Below are positions 53,532 to 63,304 of a DNA stretch of 64,000 nt, piece after piece. Source of the DNA: Campylobacter cuniculorum DSM 23162 = LMG 24588 (GTDB taxonomy: Bacteria > Campylobacterota > Campylobacteria > Campylobacterales > Campylobacteraceae); the NCBI RefSeq assembly GCF_002104335.1, contig NZ_CP020867.1, forward strand, positions 496,001-560,000, written 5' to 3'. The position numbers and the translations under genes are program-made. The notes beneath the pieces were generated by a model. That model was not told the origin of the DNA, ran no database searches, and was given only the letters and a program-made list of their open reading frames with translations. Position 1 is the first letter of the stretch, and every line of letters begins with the position of its first letter.

Positions 53532-53878
53532 TGAAAATAGGCTGTGATCTTGTCAGTATCGCTAGAATTGAAAAAATTTATCAAAAACATGGGGAAAAAT
53601 TTTTAGATAAATTTTTAGACACAGACGAGCAAAAACTTTTTAAAACAAGTTCAAGTCTTGCGGGACTTTGGGCAGCTAAAGAAGCAGCAAGTAAAGCTTT
53701 GGGCGTTGGAATCTCTTTAGAATGCAGTTTTTTTGATATAAAAATTTCAAAAGACTCTAAAAACGCTCCAAAGCTTGATTTTTCGCAAAAAATTCTAAAA
53801 AATTTTAAGGTCCAAACCGCTTCATTGAGTATTTCTCATGATTTTGGCTTTGCTATGGCTGTGGTGATTGTGGGATAA
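53531..53878 (+). CDS. acpS: Holo-[acyl-carrier-protein] synthase
   Basis: A 115-residue phosphopantetheinyl transferase that activates ACP. Signatures are IGCDLVSIARIE (Asp for Mg2+) and LAGLWAAKEAASKALG (Glu and Lys), with LSISHDFGFAMAVV at the end. It overlaps fliL by one base. Confidence 0.94.
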   Translation: MKIGCDLVSIARIEKIYQKHGEKFLDKFLDTDEQKLFKTSSSLAGLWAAKEAASKALGVGISLECSFFDIKISKDSKNAPKLDFSQKILKNFKVQTASLSISHDFGFAMAVVIVG

Positions 53879-54165
53879 ATAAAAAAATCATTTTTATGAA
53901 ATTAAAATAAATCAAATTTAAGATAATATTCTTATCAATTGATGTGATATTTAAAATAAAATTTTTACCAAAGATAAAGATTCATCAATACTTAAAAGCA
54001 AATTTTATCTTTTGAAAGACAAATACTAAATGTCTTCACATCTTGCTTTTTATGGTTTTAGTTGATTTAAATTTCTAAAGTTTAAACTTATTTTGCAAAA
54101 AAATTTCGATACAAATTTAAAAGCCACTCAATCAAAAGCCATTAATATTAAATTTCATTTAATCT

Positions 54166-55029
54166 TTAACTTTCAGCCTCTTTCATAATTTTTTCTATAT
54201 ATTTTTGACGCAATTTTGGCACAAATTCTCCGATTTTTCCACCATTTATAAGTTTATCATCTGCCTTAATCACAGGTAAAATCAAAAATGTCGCTGCTGA
54301 AATAAAGACCTCATCAGCTGCATAAACCTCACTCATACTAAAAGCTCTCTCATTAATCTTTAAGCCAAGCTCTTTAGCAAAAGAAAGGATATTTTTACGA
54401 CGAATTCCACTTAAAATTTCATTAGAAAGAGGTTTAGTGATAAGAGTTTTATCTTTAATGATAAAAGCGGACGCACTTGAACCCTCATTAACCTTACCAT
54501 TTTCTATCATAAAAGCTTCATCCGCCTTAGCTTTATAGGCTAAATTTTTAGCATAACATTGTGCTAAAAGCGAGGTGGATTTAATGTCGCGTCTTTTCCA
54601 ACGCAAATCACTCACACTTATGATTTTTATCCCTTTATCTTTAAATTCGTTTTCAAGAACCTTACATTCAAAAACAAAAGCCATAATTGTAGGTTTTAAT
54701 CCCTTAACAAAAGCAAATTCTCTAGACGCAACACCTCTTGTAACCTGTATATAAACTCCACCCTCTTTAAGGGAATTTTTTAAAATCAATTCTTTTAAAA
54801 TGCTTTCAAATTCACTTTTTTCATAAGGAAATTCAAGCTCTATGGCTTTTAAACTGCGTAAAAATCTCTCCCAAAATTCCTCCCTATCGACTAAATTTGA
54901 CTTGATGATAGGCACAACTTCATAAATTCCATCTCCAAAGATAAATCCTCTATCAAAAACGCTAATCTTTGCCTCATTTTTGTCCAAAAATTCACCATTT
55001 AAAAAAATAATTTGTTTTTCTTTCATCAT
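54166..55029 (-). CDS. dat: D-amino-acid transaminase (class IV PLP)
   Basis: A 287-residue fold-type IV aminotransferase. FDRGFIFGDGIYEV is the N-terminal signature of D-alanine transaminases, RWKRRDIKSTSLLAQ carries the PLP lysine, and NEGSSASAFII and the IKINER-type region complete the fold. Length fits D-amino-acid transaminase (about 280) better than branched-chain IlvE (about 305), though substrate is not certain. Two adjacent ATGs exist (55029, 55026). The ribosome site AAAGGA is embedded in the end of the phase-variable glycosyltransferase gene, 3 bp upstream, so the two are coupled. Confidence 0.8.
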   Translation of the reverse strand: MMKEKQIIFLNGEFLDKNEAKISVFDRGFIFGDGIYEVVPIIKSNLVDREEFWERFLRSLKAIELEFPYEKSEFESILKELILKNSLKEGGVYIQVTRGVASREFAFVKGLKPTIMAFVFECKVLENEFKDKGIKIISVSDLRWKRRDIKSTSLLAQCYAKNLAYKAKADEAFMIENGKVNEGSSASAFIIKDKTLITKPLSNEILSGIRRKNILSFAKELGLKINERAFSMSEVYAADEVFISAATFLILPVIKADDKLINGGKIGEFVPKLRQKYIEKIMKEAES

Positions 55030-55032
55030 TGT

Positions 55033-56017
55033 TTATCCTTTAATCAAATTAAGAATTTCTTTAGGACAATCCATTTGTTTTGAAGTGTAGAAATATTTTG
55101 CCAAAACTAAAATTCCTATATGAAATTCTTTTCTTTTATCCAAAAATTGCTCGATGTAAGAATGAGCATTGTCAATAAGCTCTTGTGCTTCTTTGAGATG
55201 AGTCATATAATATTCGATTTTTGACTCCAAATTCTGCTCATCAATTAAAACAAAATGTTCATCCGGTTTGAGCTGTCCTTCCATAAACCAAGTTTCACAC
55301 CTCATCTTAGGAGCTAAAACCAAAGAATTTGAAAACATAGCCCATATTAAATTACTTGCAAAGGAATTTCCCTCCAAAGAAACAATAAATTTATATCGCA
55401 TTTGCTCTTTTTTACTTAAAAAATTCTTTCTAAAATTCTTAATTTCAGGCTTACCCCCCCCCATTTCCCATTACATGAGCAAAATCACAATATTTTGACC
55501 CAGAATAAATTTGCAAAAATTTCTTTCTATGCTCTTGATAGCTCGCTCCTCTAAAAACAGCTAAATCTTTTTTATCTTCAAAATTTTGAGTGTCATGCAA
55601 AAAAATAAAATGCCTATGGGTATCAAGCTTTAAGATAATGCCATTTTCATCTCCTATAAGTCTGTCCTTACAAATGCTTGGTTCGTTGAGTTTATAAGAA
55701 ATATCAGCATAATTTTTTATGATTAAAAAATCATCATTAAAATACTTTGTAATTTTATAGGCATCAAAGGCTTTTGAAGTTTTTTTGAAGGGAAATTGAC
55801 CTAATTTTTCTTTATCCTTTGAGTGCAATAAAATTTCACTAAAATCTTGATTGATTTGATGATAATAATTCACGCGAAAGCAGATTTGCTCTAAAATTTC
55901 ATCTTTGTATCTTAAAATTTCTTTAAAAATATTAGGGAGTTTTCTTTGAAAAAAGATTCTTGGAATAAAGGCTGTGCTAATACCCTTTAAATTCATCACA
56001 AACCGAGAATCAGCCAT
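55033..56017 (-). CDS. Phase-variable glycosyltransferase (GT90/CAP10-like), currently out of frame
   Basis: Two minus-strand frames make one gene interrupted at a G9 tract. The first (56017-55451) contains the acceptor-side region and KDLAVFRGASYQEHRKKF, and stops at MGNGGG-stop in the tract. The second (55464-55033) carries YKFIVSLEGNSFASNLIWAM and SLVLAPKMRCETWFMEGQLK, the CAP10/lipopolysaccharide-modifying nucleotide-sugar half. With eight (or eleven) G the frames join as GNGGGKPEIKNF, giving 327 residues. As written, with nine, it is OFF. Such enzymes add sugars to surface glycans. The ATG at 55464 overlaps the stop, so some re-initiation is possible. Confidence 0.85.
55454..55462 (-). 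repeat. Poly-G tract (G9) inside glycosyltransferase gene
   Basis: Nine C on the plus strand, G9 in the coding sense. Slippage by one base to G8 restores the frame; this is the classical Campylobacter contingency switch. Confidence 0.9.
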
Positions 56018-56108
56018 TTAAACTCCTTAAAAATTTTTATCGCAGTTATGATTATATTGTAAATTTTATGATAAAATCATAAAATTTAAAACAAAAAACA
56101 GGAATAAA

Positions 56109-56603
56109 ATGAAAAAATTCAAACAATTTAGTCTTAATTTTCTCTTTAAAATTTCAGAACAGCCTGTGCTCTTAAGAGACTTGCTTGAGGCAAATGCACT
56201 TTTTAATGAAGGAATGCTCGTTGATCCTGCAAAACTTAATTATAAATTTAAAACTTTGAATTCTTATATTTATTATGGAATTTTATGCTCTCTTGTCCTC
56301 TTGCCTTTGCTTTTGATTACGCATTATTTTTTTACACTTTTGGACTTTCATGTCAGCATTATCAGTGCGGTTTTGGTTACGGCTTTGGTTTTTATTTTTT
56401 ATGATATTTTTAGAATTTATATGCGAAAAATGATTTCTAAAAAACTCATTCAAAAAGCTTGGGAGATTCATTTTCCTTGTTTTATTTATGAAAAATACTC
56501 TAAAATCGTTGAAGAAATATATAAACAAGCCCTAAAAGATGAGATTCCACGCACTTCACTTGAAAAATATGTTTTGGAAAAAATTGTAGAAAAATCAGTT
56601 TGA
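56109..56603 (+). CDS. Small membrane protein, two helices, function unknown
   Basis: A 164-residue protein with a 55-residue cytoplasmic-looking start, two membrane helices (about residues 55-76 and 82-102) joined by a very short loop, and a charged C-terminal tail of 60 residues. No enzyme motif is visible. The gene is followed after 44 bp by an amino-acid ABC ATPase on the same strand. I do not recognise a family. Confidence 0.65.
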   Translation: MKKFKQFSLNFLFKISEQPVLLRDLLEANALFNEGMLVDPAKLNYKFKTLNSYIYYGILCSLVLLPLLLITHYFFTLLDFHVSIISAVLVTALVFIFYDIFRIYMRKMISKKLIQKAWEIHFPCFIYEKYSKIVEEIYKQALKDEIPRTSLEKYVLEKIVEKSV

Positions 56604-56647
56604 TTTTCGAAAATTAAAAATTTTAGAAAAAGCTATCATTCAAAAGG

Positions 56648-57382
56648 TTGAAAATGTTAAAAATCGAGAATCTTAACAAAAAATTCAAAAAAGAACAAGT
56701 TTTAAAAAATATCCATCTTGAAGTGAAAACTAACGAAATTATCGCTATCATAGGACCTAGCGGAGCGGGTAAAAGCACTTTTTTAAGGACTATAAATTTG
56801 CTTGAAATTCCTGATACCGGTAGAATCAGTATCGATGAGTTAAAATTAGATTTTGCAAATTTTAGCAAGGATGAAGCCTTTAAACTTAGAAAGAAAAGTG
56901 CTATGGTTTTTCAAAATTTCAATCTTTTCATCAATAAAAATATCTTAGAAAATATCACAGAAGCCTTAATTGTTGTCTATAAAATGCCTAAAAATAGAGC
57001 AAAAGAAATAGCTTACGAAAGGCTTAAAAGTGTGAATTTAGAGGCTAAAGCCTTAAATTATCCCTATGAATTAAGCGGAGGACAACAGCAAAGAGTTGCT
57101 ATAGCTCGAGCCTTAGCCTTAAATCCTTCAGTCATGCTTTTTGATGAACCAACCTCTGCACTTGATTTAGAACTCGTTGCAGAAGTTTTAGAAGTGATTA
57201 AAAATATAAAAGATAAAACGATGATTATCGTAACTCATGAGCTTAATTTTGCTAAAAATCTTGCTGATAAAATCATATTTATGGCAAATGGAGAGATTTT
57301 AGAGCAAGGAGAAGCAAAACATTTTTTCAACAATCCCTCTCATACAAGAGTCAAAAACTTTTTAGAAAAATTGCATATTTAA
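56648..57382 (+). CDS. Amino-acid-type ABC transporter ATP-binding protein
   Basis: A 244-residue ABC ATPase of the polar amino-acid (GlnQ/HisP) class: Walker A GPSGAGKST, Q-loop MVFQNFNLF, signature [15 protein letters not shown], Walker [13 protein letters not shown] and switch VTHE. No permease or binding protein is beside it. It converges on the peb operon, overlapping the last permease by 4 bp. It may serve the peb permeases as an alternative ATPase or a transporter elsewhere; C. jejuni has a similar gene apart from peb (Cj0469, from memory). Confidence 0.88.
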   Translation: MKMLKIENLNKKFKKEQVLKNIHLEVKTNEIIAIIGPSGAGKSTFLRTINLLEIPDTGRISIDELKLDFANFSKDEAFKLRKKSAMVFQNFNLFINKNILENITEALIVVYKMPKNRAKEIAYERLKSVNLEAKALNYPYELSGGQQQRVAIARALALNPSVMLFDEPTSALDLELVAEVLEVIKNIKDKTMIIVTHELNFAKNLADKIIFMANGEILEQGEAKHFFNNPSHTRVKNFLEKLHI

Positions 57383-58038
57383 ACCACATAGGCAGTTTTT
57401 TTCGCATAATATCTCACAAGCATAGAAAGAGAAAAACAAATCACAAAATAAATTCCAGCCACCAAAGCAATCATCACTAAAATTTCTTCAAAAGATTTGA
57501 GTTGAGCTAAAAGAATTTTGGATTGATAAGTAAGCTCTGCAATTTGAAGTCCAGCTAAAAATGAAGTGTCTTTAATCGTCGTAATGATTTGAGAAAGCAA
57601 AGCAGGAATGGCTCTTCTAAAGGTTTGAGGTAAAATGATATAAAACAGTGTAAAAAATTTACTAAAACCTTGAGAATACGCTGCTTCAAATTGTCCCTTA
57701 GGAATGGAATTTAAACTTCCACGAATGATTTCAGCCATAACCGAACTTGTATATAAAGAAAAGCCTATAGTCCCCCAAAAAGCTTGAGAAAATTGCCCAA
57801 AAAACACAGGCAAAACAAAACAGGCTGCAAGCATCCAAAGCAAAAGCGGAGTATTTCTAAAAATATCCACATAAGCACTTGCTAAAAAACGACTGATTCT
57901 ACCACCAAAATTTCTAGTAATTGCTAAAAAAGTTCCAAAAATCATAGAAATGATACAAGTTGCTAAGGCAATTTTAAGAGTTAAGATTAAACCCAGCAAT
58001 AAAAAATCTAAATTTTGAGCATTAAAAACATTTTGCAT
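57379..58038 (-). CDS. Peb transporter permease (Cj0919c type)
   Basis: A 219-residue permease with five membrane helices and the EAA loop of polar amino-acid importers (EAAYSQGFSKFFTLFYIILPQTFRRAIP). The N-terminal part has the HisM-type LGLILTLKIAL stretch. It pairs with the permease just upstream to form the channel for Peb1-bound aspartate and glutamate. It is the last gene of the operon and overlaps the convergent ABC ATPase by 4 bp. Confidence 0.9.
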   Translation of the reverse strand: MQNVFNAQNLDFLLLGLILTLKIALATCIISMIFGTFLAITRNFGGRISRFLASAYVDIFRNTPLLLWMLAACFVLPVFFGQFSQAFWGTIGFSLYTSSVMAEIIRGSLNSIPKGQFEAAYSQGFSKFFTLFYIILPQTFRRAIPALLSQIITTIKDTSFLAGLQIAELTYQSKILLAQLKSFEEILVMIALVAGIYFVICFSLSMLVRYYAKKTAYVV

Positions 58039-58049
58039 TCATCAATCCT

Positions 58050-58799
58050 TTATCTTGTTGTGGCAAGTTTGAGCTTGTCTTCATAAGCCTTTGCAAAATA
58101 TGCTAAAGGATAACAAATGATAAAATACAAAATTGCTACAAAAATATAAGCGGGTGCATAATTTCCAAAATCAGAAGCATAGCTATCTGCGACGGACATA
58201 AGCTCTGTTCCCGCAACAATCAAAAGCACTGAAGTGTTTTTGATTAAATTTGCAACTTGATTGCTCATCGGAGGTAAGATATTTTTAATGGTTTGTGGGA
58301 TAATGATATATCTCATTTGCTGGATATAAGTAAAACCTTGAGAAGCAGAAGCCTCAAACTGCCCCCTATCCACAGCCAAAATTCCTCCTCGCACCACTTC
58401 GCTCACATAAGCACCATGATAAGCTCCAACACCTAAAACTCCAATAGTAAAAACATCAAGGTTGATTCCTAAATGGGGCAAACCAAAATATAAAAAGAAA
58501 ATTTGTATCACCAAAGGAGTGTTTTGAAAAATTTCAACATAAATTCGCGTGTAGGCTTTGATGATTTTACTTTTACTTGTAGCCATTATCCCGCCTATTG
58601 TGCCAAAAATTATAGCTATGGCTAAGGCTAGGGCACTCACCTCTAAAGTATAAAGAAAACCTTGCAAAAATTCATCACTATGCTCTAAGGTATCTAAAAA
58701 TTTCCAAAGTGCAAAGGGGCTTACGCTATTTTCATCATAAAGCCCCAAATGGATGAAAAATTCTCGCAATTTTTCAACAAAACCTACACTTTCATTCAT
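58050..58799 (-). CDS. Peb transporter permease (Cj0920c type)
   Basis: A 249-residue permease of the same class with a longer cytoplasmic N-terminus (about 50 residues). The EAA loop is EASASQGFTYIQQMRYIIIPQTIKNILP. Gene spacing is 3 bp after peb1A and 11 bp before the next permease, giving a pebC-peb1A-permease-permease unit. Confidence 0.9.
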   Translation of the reverse strand: MNESVGFVEKLREFFIHLGLYDENSVSPFALWKFLDTLEHSDEFLQGFLYTLEVSALALAIAIIFGTIGGIMATSKSKIIKAYTRIYVEIFQNTPLVIQIFFLYFGLPHLGINLDVFTIGVLGVGAYHGAYVSEVVRGGILAVDRGQFEASASQGFTYIQQMRYIIIPQTIKNILPPMSNQVANLIKNTSVLLIVAGTELMSVADSYASDFGNYAPAYIFVAILYFIICYPLAYFAKAYEDKLKLATTR

Positions 58800-58802
58800 A
58801 TC

Positions 58803-59603
<801 letters not shown>

Positions 59604-60332
59604 TTAGTTTTTAAGAATCTTTCCTAAAAAAAGCTTAGCCCTTTGTGTTTTTGGACTTAAAAAGAATTCTTTAGGAATGTTTTCTTCAACAATTGCCCCA
59701 TCTTCCATAAAGATGATTCTATCTGCAACTTCTTTAGCAAAACCCATTTCATGCGTTACAACTACCATTGTTGTATTGCTTTGTAAAGAAATTTGTTTCA
59801 TCACGTCTAAAACCTCTTGTATGGTTTCTGGATCAAGTGCGGAAGTTGGCTCATCAAAGAGTATATAGGGTTTTTTAGAACAGAGACTTCTTGCTATGGC
59901 TACTCTTTGTTGTTGTCCGCCTGAAAGAGTTGCAGGATAGACATTTGCTTTATCCACAAGCCCTACAACCTTAAGATAATGATAAGCGATTTCTTCAGCT
60001 TCTTTTTTACTCTTTTTTTGAAGTTTTATCGGTGCAAGAGTTAAATTTTGCAAAACACTCATATGGGGATAAAGATTGAAATGTTGAAAAACCATAGCAC
60101 AATATTTTCTGCAAATTTCAATTTTATTTTTATGCGTTAAAACAAGATTATTAACAATCACCTCACCCGAACTGACCTCTTCAAGTCCATTCATACAGCG
60201 TATAGTCGTGCTTTTTCCACTTCCGCTAGGTCCTATAATGACAAGTTTTTCACCCTCTTGTATTTTAAGATTAATATCCTTTAAAACATGGTGTTTTCCA
60301 TAGTATTTATTCACTTGTTTCAGTTCAATCAA
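59604..60332 (-). CDS. pebC: Peb transporter ATPase PebC
   Basis: A 242-residue ABC ATPase powering Peb1-dependent Asp/Glu import. Walker [11 protein letters not shown]-loop [14 protein letters not shown], signature [15 protein letters not shown], Walker [15 protein letters not shown], switch VTHE. It is the first gene of the operon and has the canonical GlnQ-class length. Confidence 0.94.
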   Translation of the reverse strand: MIELKQVNKYYGKHHVLKDINLKIQEGEKLVIIGPSGSGKSTTIRCMNGLEEVSSGEVIVNNLVLTHKNKIEICRKYCAMVFQHFNLYPHMSVLQNLTLAPIKLQKKSKKEAEEIAYHYLKVVGLVDKANVYPATLSGGQQQRVAIARSLCSKKPYILFDEPTSALDPETIQEVLDVMKQISLQSNTTMVVVTHEMGFAKEVADRIIFMEDGAIVEENIPKEFFLSPKTQRAKLFLGKILKN

Positions 60333-60385
60333 AATTTTATCCTTCTAAAATATCAAATCCATTGTTCTTAATTTAGTTTTCCTAA

Positions 60386-60391
60386 ACTATA
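60386..60391 (-). promoter_or_regulatory. Possible -10 (TATAGT) of the peb operon
   Basis: TATGTATAGTTT on the minus strand, about 54 bp before pebC. Confidence 0.35.
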
Positions 60392-60460
60392 CATAAAACT
60401 AGCTTAAATGCTCAAATTTAATTAAGAGCATGTAACTAATGGTAATAGAAAGCTAAAACA

Positions 60461-61246
60461 TCAAATTTTCTTATAATAATTTCCACCGGGAGAAAAAACT
60501 TTTTCAAAGAAAATATTATCCGGAATCAAATCAGCACTACCGATATAAAGGCGTCCATCATCATTTAAAATTCTATGAAAATTTTCCATAAGCTTGAGTT
60601 TAGAATCGTAATCAAAATAAATCAGCATATTTCTTGATAAAATCACATCAAATTTTTTAGAATTTAAAAAATTATTATCCAAAACATTACAAATATCAAA
60701 TTTGCAAGGACAAAATTTGCTTTTATTAATCTTATAACTTGAATTTTCTTCAGTAAAAAATTTTTTCTTTTCTGCTGGAGTGAATTTTTGCAAAGCTCTT
60801 TCGTTATATATGCCTTTTTTGGCTTTTTCTATTGCATTAGAATTGATATCTATGCCCAAAATTTCAATGTCTTTAACAAAATGTTTAGTTGCTAAAATGG
60901 CTAAAGAATACACTTCTTCTCCACTTGCACAAGGAGCACTTAAAACACTTACTCTTTTTTCTAAACTTTTTATGTAATAAATTATCTCTTGAAGTTGCGA
61001 TAATTCTCTTAAAAAATAAGTTTCAGTGATAGTTACAAAATTTAAAGTTTTTTGTCTAATATCTTTATTAGTCCTCATTTTAATTAATAAATCAGCCATT
61101 TTTTTAAAATTTAATTCTTCGAGGAAATTTGGTAATTTTAACAATAAAGTATTTTTTTTATCATTTAAATCCATTCCACATAATTCATTGATAATTTTAA
61201 TAAAGTGATTCAATTCTAAATCATTTAAAATATTTTTTTCAACCAT
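60461..61246 (-). CDS. cheR: Chemotaxis methyltransferase CheR
   Basis: A 261-residue S-adenosylmethionine-dependent methyltransferase that methylates chemoreceptor glutamates. It has an N-terminal helical domain (1-75), then TETYFLRELSQ, SAPCASGEEVYSLAIL (SAM site), GIDINSNAIEKAKKGIYNER and the VILSRNMLIYFD motif. An in-frame stop lies two codons upstream of ATG 61246, so the start is firm. No normal ribosome site exists; a G10 tract ends 9 bp upstream, where the Shine-Dalgarno should be. It follows cheB' by 36 bp. Confidence 0.92.
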   Translation of the reverse strand: MVEKNILNDLELNHFIKIINELCGMDLNDKKNTLLLKLPNFLEELNFKKMADLLIKMRTNKDIRQKTLNFVTITETYFLRELSQLQEIIYYIKSLEKRVSVLSAPCASGEEVYSLAILATKHFVKDIEILGIDINSNAIEKAKKGIYNERALQKFTPAEKKKFFTEENSSYKINKSKFCPCKFDICNVLDNNFLNSKKFDVILSRNMLIYFDYDSKLKLMENFHRILNDDGRLYIGSADLIPDNIFFEKVFSPGGNYYKKI

Positions 61247-61255
61247 TTTTTATAA

Positions 61256-61265
61256 CCCCCCCCCC
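61256..61265 (-). repeat. Poly-G tract (G10) at the cheR ribosome-binding position
   Basis: Ten C on the plus strand, G10 in the sense of cheR, in the 36-bp gap between cheB' and cheR and 9 bp from the cheR ATG. G-runs can pair with the anti-Shine-Dalgarno CCUCC using a G-U pair, so length changes could alter translation. Confidence 0.9.
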
Positions 61266-61282
61266 TATAATATTTTTTAAAT

Positions 61283-61855
61283 TTATTTTATAAATTGCAA
61301 AATTTCTTTTTTAATAGACTCTAAGCTCATTTGTTTTAAATCCGGATTGAGCTGCTTTGCTCTCTTTGGCATTCCATAAACTACAGAATCTTCTTCGTTT
61401 TCTGCTAAACATTTGACTCCAGCTTGATGAAGTTTAAGCAATGATTTTGCCCCATCATCTCCCATTCCCGTTAAAAGAATGGCTAACATTTCGTTTGTTT
61501 TAGCAAATGCTATTGCAGAATCAAAAAGTAAATCCACACTTGGGCTATAAGGAGTTTGAATATCTTGCCAATGCGAAACTATATCAGAATGCTTTTTTAA
61601 CGGACTATTGTATTTAGATAAAATTGTATTTTTACAGCAAATATAAATTTTATTACTCAAATATTCTTTATCGTTTAATACAGAAACTTTGCTCAAAGAA
61701 TGTTTATCGAATTGCTTGATAAAAGATGGGATAAAATTTTCTGTCATATGTTGAGCCACAATAATGCAAGTGTTTTTTACATTTATATCTTCAAGAAGAA
61801 ATCTAAGCTGATTAGGACCACCTGTTGAAGAGCCTATTAATACTAATTTCATCAC
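61283..61855 (-). CDS. cheB: CheB' methylesterase lacking a receiver domain
   Basis: A 190-residue receptor methylesterase/deamidase with only the catalytic domain; the usual N-terminal response-regulator domain is missing, as in C. jejuni Cj0924c. The catalytic triad is visible as IGSSTGGPNQL (Ser), VAQHM (His) and LLTGMGDDGAKS (Asp). Without the receiver it cannot be activated by CheA phosphorylation in the usual way. It is the first gene of the cheB'-cheR pair and divergent from rpiB. Confidence 0.93.
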   Translation of the reverse strand: MMKLVLIGSSTGGPNQLRFLLEDINVKNTCIIVAQHMTENFIPSFIKQFDKHSLSKVSVLNDKEYLSNKIYICCKNTILSKYNSPLKKHSDIVSHWQDIQTPYSPSVDLLFDSAIAFAKTNEMLAILLTGMGDDGAKSLLKLHQAGVKCLAENEEDSVVYGMPKRAKQLNPDLKQMSLESIKKEILQFIK

Positions 61856-61951
61856 AAATCTCTCTTTAATGATAATTTTTTATTAAATCTTTTGCAATAT
61901 AATTATAACAAGAAAAAGAAAACAAACTTTATTCATTTAGTTATTTTATGC

Positions 61952-61957
61952 TAAAAT
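61952..61957 (+). promoter_or_regulatory. Extended -10 (TGCTAAAAT) of the rpiB operon
   Basis: ATGCTAAAATG 30 bp before the rpiB ATG with TG at the extended -10 position. Confidence 0.45.
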
Positions 61958-61987
61958 GATGGTTTTATTATATATTTTAGGTGTTAA

Positions 61988-62425
61988 ATGCTAAGAGAAA
62001 AAATTTATATTGCAAGTGATCATGCAGGATTTGAGCTTAAAGAAAAAATTTGTGAATTTTTAAAAAACAAGCAAATTTCTTTTACAGACCTTGGCACAGA
62101 TAGCAAACAAAGCTGCGATTATCCCGATTATGCACATTTACTTGCAAGTAAAATGGACTCTAAAAGCTTTGGAATTTTAATCTGTGGCACAGGGATTGGA
62201 ATTTCAATTACTGCAAACAAGCACAAAAAAATTCGTTGTGCCTTATGTCATGAAAGTTTAAGTGCAAAATTTGCAAGAAAACACAATGATGCTAATGTTT
62301 TAGCCCTTGGGGCAAGACTGATAGGAGTGGATTTGGCATTAGATATTATTGAAAATTTTATCCAAACTCCTTTTGAAGAAGGAAGACATATAAAAAGAAT
62401 TCAAAAAATTGAGGCGGGTTTATAA
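61988..62425 (+). CDS. rpiB: Ribose-5-phosphate isomerase B
   Basis: A 145-residue RpiB/LacAB isomerase interconverting ribose and ribulose 5-phosphate. Motifs are IASDHAGFELKEKI, DYPDYAHLLAS, and the catalytic cysteine in GILICGTGIGISITANK, with NDANVLALGAR after it. It heads a tight run with the small membrane protein (1-bp overlap), apt and the DedA protein. Confidence 0.95.
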   Translation: MLREKIYIASDHAGFELKEKICEFLKNKQISFTDLGTDSKQSCDYPDYAHLLASKMDSKSFGILICGTGIGISITANKHKKIRCALCHESLSAKFARKHNDANVLALGARLIGVDLALDIIENFIQTPFEEGRHIKRIQKIEAGL

Positions 62426-62757
62426 TGTTTGGAAATTGGCTGATTTTGACAATACTCATTTGTATAACAATTTACTTAATTGTTATGTTATTTTATTATA
62501 AAACCTTACTTTCTAAAGAGAAAAATTCTAAGGATTTTATCAAAAATAATCTTGATGATACTGAAATTGTCATCCGAAAATTACAAGTGCAACTTCAAAG
62601 AAGTCTAGGAAATATAGACATACTTACAGAAGAGCTTAATAAAATTAAAAGCGATTTAACCTCACTAAGAACAAGAAATTCTCAATATCGCTTAGAAAAT
62701 GATAAATTAAGACAAAGAATTAAAGAATTAGAAGCAAAAATCGAGGCATTATTATGA
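62425..62757 (+). CDS. Single-pass membrane protein with coiled coil
   Basis: A 110-residue protein with one N-terminal membrane helix (about residues 5-27) followed by an uninterrupted coiled coil (heptad-like Leu/Ile spacing from about 45 to 110). It starts on the last base of rpiB and its stop overlaps the apt start. The position equals C. jejuni Cj0926. Function unknown. Confidence 0.75.
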   Translation: MFGNWLILTILICITIYLIVMLFYYKTLLSKEKNSKDFIKNNLDDTEIVIRKLQVQLQRSLGNIDILTEELNKIKSDLTSLRTRNSQYRLENDKLRQRIKELEAKIEALL

Positions 62758-63279
62758 AAAAACTGACACAACAAGAGCAAAAATATCTGCTTGAAAGCAT
62801 ACGAAATATTCCGGATTTTCCTAAAAAAGGGATATTATTTAAGGACATCACAACTCTACTCAATAACAAAGAAGCGTTAAATTTCTTGCTTAAACATTTG
62901 CAAGCATATTATAAAGATAAAAATTTAGATTTTATTGCAGGGATAGAAAGCAGGGGTTTTATCTTTGCTTCTATGCTTTGTGCCCATTCGCAAAGCAAAT
63001 AAACTTCCTTTTGAGACTCTTAGTTGCAAATATGAGTTAGAATACGGAACAGACAGCATTGAAATTCACAAAGATGCTTTTAGGGGTATTAAAAAGGCTA
63101 AAGTTTTACTTGTTGATGACCTCATTGCTACAGGTGGAACGGCTCTAGCCTCTTATGAGCTGATAAAAAAGGCGGGAGGAGAATGTGTTGAAGCTTTTTT
63201 CTTGCTTAATCTTAAAGATTTAAAAGGATATTTAAAACTTAAAGAACTGACTTCTGTTTATAGTGTTTTAGAAATTTAA
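62754..63279 (+). pseudogene. apt: Adenine phosphoribosyltransferase, frame broken
   Basis: The start [20 protein letters not shown] through [17 protein letters not shown] and the end [17 protein letters not shown] through [17 protein letters not shown] (the PRPP-binding motif) are both clear Apt, but lie in different frames. The first frame stops at 63002; the second is open from 62965. At the joint, about six or seven residues expected between SMLC and FVPIRK are missing. A deletion of about 23 bp between two TTTGTGC repeats, leaving one copy (62977-62983), would explain both the loss and the shift. Adenine salvage by this enzyme would be lost unless the break is a sequencing error. Confidence 0.85.
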
Positions 63280-63304
63280 AAGATTGAGAAAGGAAAGTTG
63301 AAAT

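Noticed and set aside
55033-56017. Two independent genes on either side of the G9 tract
   Set aside because: The second frame has no ribosome site of its own apart from the tract, and the two halves complete one glycosyltransferase fold with a one-base shift.
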